From: JAATFS01 sp037145635
GTDB taxonomy: Bacteria; Pseudomonadota; Gammaproteobacteria; Xanthomonadales; Xanthomonadaceae
NCBI GenBank assembly: GCA_037145635.1
Contig: JBBCXB010000003.1
Span: 186,001 to 250,000 of the forward strand
DNA: 64,000 nt
Direction: 5' to 3'
Below, one piece after another: positions 26,116 to 32,843 of this stretch. Both the position numbers and the translations under genes were made by a program. Position 1 is the stretch's first letter; each line of letters starts with the position of its first letter. The notes under the pieces were generated by a model. The model made no database searches and was not told where the DNA came from. It was given only the letters and a program-made list of their open reading frames with translations.

Positions 26116-26310
26116 CCCGGGGCCCGCGCGCGGGAACTGGCGGAGAAGCGGCGCCCGTGCGCGGGCGCCATCCCGACGCCTGCCGCGCCGGCGCCGGGCC
26201 GCTTGCTCGTCCGCCCATCCCGGCGGCGTCGGCGCGCCCCGCGCAAGAGTGGCCTGCTCCAGCAGGATCACGGCGATCTGATCCGGTTCGATCCGATGCG
26301 ATCCGACCCA

Positions 26311-26520
26311 CCGAGCTGAGTCAAGCTGAGCTGAGCTCAGCCGAGCTGAGCCAAGCCAAGCTAAGCTAAGCTAAGCCAAGCCAAGCCAAGCCAAGCCAAG
26401 CCGAGCCGAGCCGAGCCGAGCCGAGCCAAGCCAAGCCGAGCCGAGCCGAGTTGAGTTGAGTTGAGTTGAGTTGAGCCGAGTTGAGCCGAGTTGAGCCGAG
26501 TTGAGCCGAGCTGAGCTGAG
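26311..26520. repeat. Pentanucleotide satellite, 42 units of YYRAG
   Basis: 210 bp made of 42 consecutive five-base units, all in one register. Units are ccgag, ccaag, ctaag, ctgag, ttgag (one tcaag), with a single exception ctcag at 26336-26340. Variation is otherwise only by transitions. Neighbouring units are often identical, as expected from slippage and unequal exchange. No gene covers the array; it sits between lacI and the kduI promoter. Confidence 0.95.
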
Positions 26521-26675
26521 CCGGCCCGGCCGGGCCCGGTCGGCGCCGATCGCGTCCGATGCAGACACCAGAAGCAAAGGTCGCCGGGCGCTGGACGCAC
26601 GCCATCCCCCGCACGCATGCCGCGCCGCTTCCTTTCCTTCCCCCGTCCCCGGACGCAAGCCGCGCCCCTTCCCCT

Positions 26676-26720
26676 CCTTCTCCCGCCTGCGGGAGAAGGT
26701 GCCCGAAGGGCGGATGAGGG
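26676..26720. repeat. Dispersed intergenic repeat, copy 2 (inverted)
   Basis: Reverse complement of the element at 16534-16578, 44 of 45 bases identical. It contains the stem CTTCTCCCGC-CTGCGGGAGAAG. It lies 30 bp before the kduI operator. The rest of the 26116-26832 gap is the pentanucleotide array and GC-rich spacer; no gene is visible. Confidence 0.85.
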
Positions 26721-26750
26721 AGGGCCCCTCGGCCTTACCTTGCACCGCAA

Positions 26751-26781
26751 AATGACACCGGTTTCCAAAAGCCCGTAGAAT
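26751..26781 (+). promoter_or_regulatory. Promoter and CCGG-centred operator of kduI
   Basis: AATGACACCGGTTTCCA (26751-26767) shares its first 14 bases exactly with the operator before the hydratase-TRAP operon. ATGACA (26752-26757) can serve as -35 and TAGAAT (26776-26781) as -10, spacer 18 bp. Operator and -35 overlap, which suggests repression by the LacI protein encoded upstream. About 50 bp remain to the kduI start. Confidence 0.65.
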
Positions 26782-26832
26782 CGGCCCCGACCTGCGCGGA
26801 CCCCGCCGCGGCCGCTCCTTCCGGAGATGACC

Positions 26833-27687
26833 ATGTCCCTGTACTGCAAGACCCACTACGCGACCCATCCGGACGCCGTCAAAGGCGCCAGCAACGACCA
26901 GCTGCGCGACCTGTACCTGCTCGACGGCCTGTTCCAGCCAGGCGCGGTGACGCTCAAGTACACCCACTACGAGCGCTTCGTGCTCGGCGGCGCGGCACCG
27001 TTGGCGACCCCGCTCGACCTGCCGCGGCAGACCGAGCCGGCCTCGGCCGCCGGCCACCCGTTCCTGGAGCGGCGCGAGCTCGGCGTCATCAACGTCGGCG
27101 CCGGCAGCGGCACCGTCACCGTGGACGGCACCGCCTACACGCTCGGGCCGAAGGACGGCCTGTACGTGGCGATGGGCAGCGAGTCGGTGAGCTTCGCCTC
27201 GGTCGACGCCGCCGCGCCGGCGCAGTTCTACCTGGCCTCGACCCCGGCGCACGCGCGCTTCGAGACCCGGCAGCTGTCGATCGCCGACGCGGTGGCGCTG
27301 GACCGCGGCGCGCTGGAGAGCAGCAACGAGCGCACCATCTACCAGTACATCGTGCCGGCCACCTGCGCGTCCTCGCAGCTGCTGCTGGGCCTGACCGTGC
27401 TCAAGCCGGGCAGCGTCTGGAACACCATGCCGCCGCACCTGCACGACCGCCGCAGCGAGGTCTATTTCTACTTCGACCTCGGCGACGACGACCGCGTGTA
27501 CCACTTCATGGGCGAGCCGGACGCGCAGCGCCACCTCGTCATGCGCAACAACGAGGCGGTGGTGTCGCCGCCCTGGTCGATCCACATGGGCGCCGGCACC
27601 CGCCACTACGCCTTCATCTGGGCGATGGGTGGCGAGAACCTGGACTACACCGACATGCACGTGCTGGACATCTGCCAGCTGAAGTGA
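26833..27687 (+). CDS. kduI: 5-keto-4-deoxyuronate isomerase
   Basis: 284 residues, full family length. KduI converts 5-keto-4-deoxyuronate (4-deoxy-L-threo-5-hexosulose uronate) to 3-deoxy-D-glycero-2,5-hexodiulosonate in pectin breakdown. Two cupin-like halves are visible; metal ligands are in PPHLHDRRSEVYFYF (His, His, Glu) and the later His in IHMGAGTRHYAF. ATG 26833 is chosen because TCCGGAG lies 7 nt upstream; ATG 26827 overlaps that site. Transcription probably starts at the operator-bearing promoter just upstream. Followed by kduD. Confidence 0.95.
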   Translation: MSLYCKTHYATHPDAVKGASNDQLRDLYLLDGLFQPGAVTLKYTHYERFVLGGAAPLATPLDLPRQTEPASAAGHPFLERRELGVINVGAGSGTVTVDGTAYTLGPKDGLYVAMGSESVSFASVDAAAPAQFYLASTPAHARFETRQLSIADAVALDRGALESSNERTIYQYIVPATCASSQLLLGLTVLKPGSVWNTMPPHLHDRRSEVYFYFDLGDDDRVYHFMGEPDAQRHLVMRNNEAVVSPPWSIHMGAGTRHYAFIWAMGGENLDYTDMHVLDICQLK

Positions 27688-27765
27688 CGTCCCGCCAGCG
27701 CGGCGCGCCGCGCATCGCCGCCGCGGACCGCGCGTACGGCCCCACCGCCTTCCACGAGGACACGC

Positions 27766-28524
27766 ATGACCGCCACTCCGTTCAGTCTCGAAGGCCAGGT
27801 CGCCCTGGTCACCGGCGGCAACACCGGGCTCGGCCAGGGCCTGGCGCTGGCGCTGGCCCGTGCCGGCGCCGACCTCGTCGCGGTGGCGCGGCGCGCGCCC
27901 GACGACACCGGTACCCAGGTGCGCGCGCTCGGCCGCCGCTTCCTCGGCCTGCAGGCGGACCTGGCCAGCACCGCGCCGATCGCCGGCCTGGTGCAGCAGA
28001 CCCTGGACACGTTCGGCCGGCTCGACATCCTGGTCAACAACGCCGGCACCATCCGCCGCGCCGATGCGGTGGACTTCACCGAGCAGGACTGGGACGAGGT
28101 CATGGACCTCAACCTCAAGTCCGCGTTCTTCCTGGCGCAGGCCGCCGGGCGCCACTTCATCGCGCAGGGCCGCGGCAAGATTATCAACGTCGCCTCGATG
28201 CTGTCGTTCCAGGGCGGCATCCGCGTGCCGTCCTACACCGCCAGCAAGTCCGGCATGGCCGGCATCACCCGGCTGCTCGCCAACGAGTGGGCCGGCAAGG
28301 GCGTCAACGTCAACGCGATCGCGCCGGGCTACATGGCCACCGACAACACCGCCCAGCTGCGGGCCGACGCGCAGCGCAACACCGCCATCCTGGAGCGCAT
28401 CCCGGCCGGGCGCTGGGGCACGCCGGAGGACCTGGGCGGCACCGCGGTGTTCCTGGCTAGCCGCGCCTCGGACTACGTCAACGGCGCCGTCATCCCGGTC
28501 GACGGCGGCTGGCTGGCGCGCTGA
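27766..28524 (+). CDS. kduD: 2-dehydro-3-deoxy-D-gluconate 5-dehydrogenase
   Basis: 252 residues, short-chain dehydrogenase. Cofactor site TGGNTGLGQG, NNAGTIRRAD, catalytic Ser in NVASMLSFQGG and Tyr/Lys in YTASKSGMAG; the RRAD and FQGGIRVPSY segments are typical of KduD. It reduces the KduI product to 2-keto-3-deoxygluconate with NAD(P)H. It follows kduI by 78 bp in the same direction. KdgK and KdgA, the next steps, are not in the window. Confidence 0.93.
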   Translation: MTATPFSLEGQVALVTGGNTGLGQGLALALARAGADLVAVARRAPDDTGTQVRALGRRFLGLQADLASTAPIAGLVQQTLDTFGRLDILVNNAGTIRRADAVDFTEQDWDEVMDLNLKSAFFLAQAAGRHFIAQGRGKIINVASMLSFQGGIRVPSYTASKSGMAGITRLLANEWAGKGVNVNAIAPGYMATDNTAQLRADAQRNTAILERIPAGRWGTPEDLGGTAVFLASRASDYVNGAVIPVDGGWLAR

Positions 28525-28574
28525 CCGGCACGGCACCGCATTCCCTCCCTTTCCCTCCCGCACCCGGAGACACC

Positions 28575-29231
28575 ATGAAAATCGCACTCATGAACGAGTT
28601 CAGCCAGGCCGGCAAGAACCCGCTGATCCTGCAGCAGCTCAACGCCGTGGCCGGCGAGCAGGGCCACCAGGTGTTCAACGTCGGCATGGACGGCGATGCC
28701 GACCACCGCCTGACCTACATCCACCTGGGCATCGTCGCCAGCCTGCTGCTGAACGCCCGGGCCGTGGACTTCGTGGTCGCCGGCTGCGGCACCGGCCAGG
28801 GCGCGCTGATGTCGCTCAACGCCTACCCGGGCGTGTTCTGCGGCTACTGCATCGAGCCGACCGACGCCTACCTGTTCGCGCAGGTCAACGACGGCAACGC
28901 GCTGGCGCTGCCGTTCGCCAAGGGCCACGGCTGGGGCGCGGAGATCAACCTGCGCTACATCTTCGAGAAGGCCTTCAGCGGCGAGCGCGGCCAGGGCTAC
29001 CCGGCCGAGCGCCGCGAATCGCAGCAGGCCAACGCCGGCATCCTGGCGCAGGTCAAGCAGGCCACCGCCCGGCCCTATCTGGACGGCCTGCGCGCGCTGG
29101 ACCCGGAACTGCTCCGGCAGGCGGTGGGCGGCGAGCGCTTCCAGCAGTGCTTCTTCGAGCACGCGCAGGACGCGGAGATCCGCCGCTTCGTCGCCGGCGT
29201 TTTGGGCCGGCCCGAAGCCGCCGCCGCCTGA
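28575..29231 (+). CDS. RpiB/LacA/LacB-family sugar isomerase
   Basis: 218 residues, longer than classic RpiB (~150). The N-terminal 140 residues carry the family fold (MDGDADHRLTYIHLG, AGCGTGQGALMSLNAYPGVFCG, with the Cys in GCGTGQG). A C-terminal extension of ~70 helical residues follows. This subtype travels with KduI/KduD in pectin and alginate-like clusters, where it probably isomerises a deoxy-keto acid intermediate as an alternative (DhuI-type) activity. That role is inferred from context. ATG 28575 has GGAG; gap to kduD 50 bp. Confidence 0.82.
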   Translation: MKIALMNEFSQAGKNPLILQQLNAVAGEQGHQVFNVGMDGDADHRLTYIHLGIVASLLLNARAVDFVVAGCGTGQGALMSLNAYPGVFCGYCIEPTDAYLFAQVNDGNALALPFAKGHGWGAEINLRYIFEKAFSGERGQGYPAERRESQQANAGILAQVKQATARPYLDGLRALDPELLRQAVGGERFQQCFFEHAQDAEIRRFVAGVLGRPEAAAA

Positions 29232-29378
29232 GCGAGGCCCGGCCGTCCCTGCCCGGGGACGGCCGCTGCAGTCCCCGTCCCGCGGCGCACGCGTTGCGCG
29301 AACGGCCGCGGCTTGCCGCGCCCGATTCCGTGCAGGGCGCGACCGCGACGCACGCCCCGTGGATCCCCGGAGTCGATC

Positions 29379-30284
29379 ATGCGTTTGCTGCTGGCGGCGC
29401 TCCTGTGCCTGTGCTGTGCCGGTGCCGTCGCCGGGCCGCGGCGCGTGGTGATCGCCGGCGATTCCACCGCGGCCGCCTACGGTCCCGAGCGTGCGCCGCA
29501 GGCCGGCTGGGGCCAGGCCCTGCAGGACTGGCTGGACCCGGCCGCGTGGGAGGTGCGCAACCATGCCAAGGGCGGGCGCAGCGCGCGCAGCTTCATCGAG
29601 GAGGGACGCCTGGACGCCCTGGCCGCGGACCTGCGGCGCGGCGACGTGCTGCTGATCCAGTTCGGCCACAACGATGCCCGGGTCGAGGACCCGCGCCGCT
29701 ACGACGACCCCGAGGTCGCCTACCCGCAGGCCCTGATGCGCTACGTCGCCCTGGCCCGCGCCCGGGGCGCCACGCCGATCCTGGTCACGCCGGTCGCGCG
29801 CCTGCTGTACGACTTCGGCGCGCTGCTGGACACGCATGGCCTCTACACCCAGGCGGTCAGGCGGCTCGCGCAGCAGCAGCACGTGGCGCTGATCGACCTC
29901 AATGCCCGCTCCAGCGCCTGGATCCGCGCGCTCGGCGAGCAGGCCGCGCGGCCGTACTTCCTGTTCGTGCCCGAGCAGGGCAAGGCCGACGGCACCCATT
30001 TCAGCCAGGCCGGCGCGCGTGCCGTCGCCTGCCTGGTGGTGCGCGACTGGGTCACGCTGCCGCCGGCGTTGCGGCCGCAGCTGCGGCGCGGCACCGACTG
30101 CACCGGCGACGGCGGGGCGCCGCCCGCCGGCCCGCCGGCCCGCCTCAGCCCGGCTCCGGCCCGTAGTGCAGCAGCCCCAGCCGGGCCAGGAACTCCGGCT
30201 GCGCGTAGTACGCCTCCTCGAACGCTTCCAGCCGGCGCTGTTCGTCCTCGGTCAGCGCGCCGTAGAGGTCGTGCAGTGACGTGA
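29379..30284 (+). CDS. Secreted SGNH esterase, rhamnogalacturonan acetylesterase type
   Basis: 301 residues. Signal peptide LLLAALLCLCCAGAVAG. SGNH blocks: GDSTAAAYG (nucleophile Ser), the Gly in KGGRSARSF, GHND, and the catalytic Asp/His pair in DGTHFSQAGA. This matches rhamnogalacturonan acetylesterases, which remove acetyl groups from the pectin backbone. The catalytic domain should end near 30080; the frame then runs ~65 Pro/Ala/Arg-rich residues into the opposite-strand DUF4375 gene, a 140-bp convergent overlap. The tail looks like read-through after loss of a stop codon. Confidence 0.85.
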   Translation: MRLLLAALLCLCCAGAVAGPRRVVIAGDSTAAAYGPERAPQAGWGQALQDWLDPAAWEVRNHAKGGRSARSFIEEGRLDALAADLRRGDVLLIQFGHNDARVEDPRRYDDPEVAYPQALMRYVALARARGATPILVTPVARLLYDFGALLDTHGLYTQAVRRLAQQQHVALIDLNARSSAWIRALGEQAARPYFLFVPEQGKADGTHFSQAGARAVACLVVRDWVTLPPALRPQLRRGTDCTGDGGAPPAGPPARLSPAPARSAAAPAGPGTPAARSTPPRTLPAGAVRPRSARRRGRAVT

Positions 30285-30801
30285 TCGCCGGATCGTCCTC
30301 GAGCCGGTCGAACAGGCCGCGCATGCCGGCCAGGCTCTCGCGGGTGCGTACCGCGCCCATCGCCGCCAGCGCCTGCAGCGCGCACTGGCAGGTGGCATCG
30401 CCCCAGTTGCACAGGAACTGCATGAAGCCGCCGTTGTTGATGTCGGCCTCCATGCGCCACAGCGCGACCAGCTCGCGGTCCTCGGGCGCCAGCGCCTCGA
30501 AGTGCCACTGCTGCGCGTGCAGGCGGTGCAGGGCGTGGTCGTAGCGCTGGTCCCACAGCAGGTCGAGCACGTTGAACAGGCCGGCGCCCTCGCCGGCGAC
30601 CGGCGCCACCAGCGCCGGCCAGTCCGCGCCATGGCCGTCGGCGGTGGATTGCCAGGCCTGGCGCTGGGCCGGCGTGGCCTGCTGCAGGCGCGGGTAGCGC
30701 GTCAGCGGCGGCTCCAGCCGCAGGCCATTGGCCAGCGTCACCTGCATCGTGTCGGCGTCGAACCGCAGCGCCTGGATGCGCAGGCCGGACAGGTCGTTCA
30801 T
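30145..30801 (-). CDS. DUF2442-DUF4375 fusion protein
   Basis: 218 residues, cytoplasmic. Residues 8-70 resemble DUF2442 (strand pattern MQVTLANGLRLEPPLTRYPRL followed by a WPAL element). Residues ~105-205 match DUF4375/DMP19 (ELVALWRMEADINNGGFMQF, the INNGGF core). Neither domain has a settled function; DMP19 of Neisseria mimics DNA and binds a repressor, which is only a remote clue. Its 3' end overlaps the acetylesterase frame on the other strand. Confidence 0.75.
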   Translation of the reverse strand: MNDLSGLRIQALRFDADTMQVTLANGLRLEPPLTRYPRLQQATPAQRQAWQSTADGHGADWPALVAPVAGEGAGLFNVLDLLWDQRYDHALHRLHAQQWHFEALAPEDRELVALWRMEADINNGGFMQFLCNWGDATCQCALQALAAMGAVRTRESLAGMRGLFDRLEDDPAITSLHDLYGALTEDEQRRLEAFEEAYYAQPEFLARLGLLHYGPEPG

Positions 30802-31084
30802 GGGGAGCCTCGGGGGCGGGGGGCGCCCGACCCTACCGAACGCCGCGCTAGGCGTCGAGCCCGCGACGCCGCATCGGGTGGGCCGTTGAGGTGGCGAGTT
30901 GGCGAGGCGGCGCGCCCGCAAGGGCCACGACCGCCTCGCCGCCGCCGTGCTCTGCAACGGCGGGCGTGGACCTGCCGTCCGCCCGCGCGTGCGCGCCGGC
31001 CGCGGGCGGCATCACCGCCGTCGCGACGGCCCCCGCGCGCCCGCCGGACGCGGCCGACCGCGCGCGACCGCCAGCCCGCCAGCG

Positions 31085-31978
31085 CTAGACGTCGCCGTCG
31101 CGCTCCCAGCCCTCGCCGCTGCCGCGCTGGAACACGCGGTCGCCGTCGAGCACGGCGCCGGCGGCGTGGTGCGGGCGTCCCTCCAGCGCCGCGTAGATCG
31201 GCGCGAAGTCCGGCGCGGTGGCCTGCATCAGCTGCGCGAAGCTGTCGATCACGAAATAGGTCTGCTGGAAGCTGTCGATGCGGTAGCGCGTGCGCATGAT
31301 GCGCTCCAGGTCGAAGCCCAGCCGGTTGGGCGCAGTCGATTCCAGCGCGTACAGCGACTCACCCCTGGACGAGACGATGCCGGCGCCGTAGATGCGCAGT
31401 CCCGCGGGCGTGTCGATCAGGCCGAACTCCACCGTGTACCAGTACAGTCGGCTCAGCAGCTGCAGCGCTTCCGGCCCGATGCCATGCGCCTTGACGCCGC
31501 CGCGGCCGTAGGCCTCCATGTAATCGGCGAACAGCGGGTTCATCAGCAGCGGCACGTGGCCGAACAGGTCGTGGAACAGGTCGGGCTCGGCGATGTAGTC
31601 GATCTGGTCGGGACGCCGGATCCACCACGTCACCGGGAAGCGCCGGTGCGCCAGGTGCTCGAAGAAGTCCAGTTCCGGCAGCAGGCCCTCCACCCCCACC
31701 AGGGTCCAGCCGGTGGTCGCGCCGAGCACCTCGTTGAGCTGGTCGAAGCGCGGGATGTGGCTGTCGTCCATGCCCATCGCGTCCTGCGCCTGCAGGAACT
31801 CGTCGCAGGCGCGGCCCACCAGCAGCGCGCGCTGGCGCCGGTACAGGGTGCCCCAGGTGGCGTGGTCGTCGGCGCTGTAGCCGTCCCACGGCTGCTCCAC
31901 CAGTGCAGTGGTGTAGACCGGGACGTAGCCCTTGTCGGTGAGCGGGTTCTCGACACGGCGGGGAGCGGCTGGGGTCAT
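31085..31978 (-). CDS. phhA: Phenylalanine-4-hydroxylase
   Basis: 297 residues, standard for the bacterial monodomain enzyme. It hydroxylates L-phenylalanine to tyrosine with O2 and tetrahydropterin. The iron ligands are visible: two His in EPDLFHDLFGHVPLL and Glu in LYWYTVEFGLI. No regulatory domain, as usual in bacteria. ATG 31978 leaves 125 bp to the divergent Lrp gene, with inverted GCAAC-rich motifs between them, so Lrp-type control by aromatic amino acids is likely. Confidence 0.95.
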   Translation of the reverse strand: MTPAAPRRVENPLTDKGYVPVYTTALVEQPWDGYSADDHATWGTLYRRQRALLVGRACDEFLQAQDAMGMDDSHIPRFDQLNEVLGATTGWTLVGVEGLLPELDFFEHLAHRRFPVTWWIRRPDQIDYIAEPDLFHDLFGHVPLLMNPLFADYMEAYGRGGVKAHGIGPEALQLLSRLYWYTVEFGLIDTPAGLRIYGAGIVSSRGESLYALESTAPNRLGFDLERIMRTRYRIDSFQQTYFVIDSFAQLMQATAPDFAPIYAALEGRPHHAAGAVLDGDRVFQRGSGEGWERDGDV

Positions 31979-32041
31979 GGCGGCAGGCCGGTGGACAGGA
32001 ACGGTCACGATAGCGCCGGGGCCGGGCAACAGGCTTGCGAA

Positions 32042-32103
32042 GTTGCGCGGTTTCGCCGGATTGATGCAACATCCTTGCGTACTTCCCTGATGCCGCGCAA
32101 CAT
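32042..32103. promoter_or_regulatory. Probable Lrp operators between phhA and lrp
   Basis: GTTGCGCGG (32042-32050) and its exact inverse CCGCGCAAC (32093-32101) flank the stretch. GCAACAT also repeats directly at 32066-32072 and 32097-32103, 31 bp apart, about three helical turns. Phased repeats of this kind suit an Lrp octamer wrapping DNA. The last site ends at the lrp start codon. Confidence 0.5.
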
Positions 32104-32583
32104 ATGAACGACTCCATCGCCCTGGACCGCACCGATCTGCGCCTGCTCGCCCTGCTGCAGACCCAGGGCCGCACCAGCAACGCCGACCTCGCCACCCAGA
32201 TCAACCTGTCGCCGTCGGCGTGCCTGCGCCGCACCCAGCGGCTGGAGGCGGCCGGCATCATCGCCGGCTACGGGGCGCGGCTGCAGGCGCGCGCGCTGGG
32301 GCTGGGCCTGCAGGCGTTCGTGCGGGTGCAGCTGGAGCGCCACGGCCAGGCCGACATCGAGCGCTTCGCCGAGGGCGTGCGCGACTGGGACGAGGTGGTC
32401 GCCTGCTGGGCGCTGACCGGCGACATGGACTACCTGCTGCACGTGCTGGTCCGCGACCTGGAGCATTTCTCGCGGTTCCTGCTCGACCGCCTGCTCAACG
32501 CCACCGGCGTGGCCGACGTCAATTCCAGCTTCGTGCTGCGCACGGTGAAGGCCGACCAGGGCGTGCCGCTGTCCGGATCCTGA
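32104..32583 (+). CDS. Lrp/AsnC-family transcriptional regulator
   Basis: 159 residues. N-terminal winged helix-turn-helix (LDRTDLRLLALLQTQGRTSN, SPSACLRRTQRLEAAGIIAGY), then the RAM amino-acid-sensing domain (DEVVACWALTGDMDYLLHVLV; VNSSFVLRTVK). It is divergent from phhA and most likely activates it and represses itself, as in other proteobacterial phh loci. Local symmetric motifs at the start codon support autoregulation. Confidence 0.92.
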   Translation: MNDSIALDRTDLRLLALLQTQGRTSNADLATQINLSPSACLRRTQRLEAAGIIAGYGARLQARALGLGLQAFVRVQLERHGQADIERFAEGVRDWDEVVACWALTGDMDYLLHVLVRDLEHFSRFLLDRLLNATGVADVNSSFVLRTVKADQGVPLSGS

Positions 32584-32648
32584 GGGCGCGCGTCGCCGCG
32601 ACCTGCGATGGCCGCGGCGGGCCGGCGCGTGGCGGCGTGTGTCGCCAC

Positions 32649-32677
32649 TTGTTAAGTTGTTGCTAACGATTTACATT
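32649..32677 (+). promoter_or_regulatory. Promoter of the TonB receptor gene
   Basis: TTGTTA (32649-32654), 17-bp spacer, TACATT (32672-32677), in an AT-rich island within GC-rich DNA. It leaves a leader of about 160 nt before the receptor ATG. The AT-rich core could hold a Fur site, but no clear Fur palindrome is visible. Confidence 0.45.
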
Positions 32678-32843
32678 TGCGCCTTGCGGCGACCACCGAC
32701 GGCCCGGCGCACGATCCCTCCCGCCAGCCCATTGGGCCAGCCCCCCGGAGCCGGATCGCCGGCCACTCCCTGTCGCGCCCTCACCCACCCGTGCCCCGGC
32801 GACGCCCCGCGTCGGCCGGCGTTCGCCTACGACCGACACCGCC

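Noticed and set aside
26311..26520. CRISPR-like or coding repeat
   Set aside because: Five-base units without spacers, and the frames give only low-complexity Leu/Ala/Ser/Arg strings; it is a satellite.
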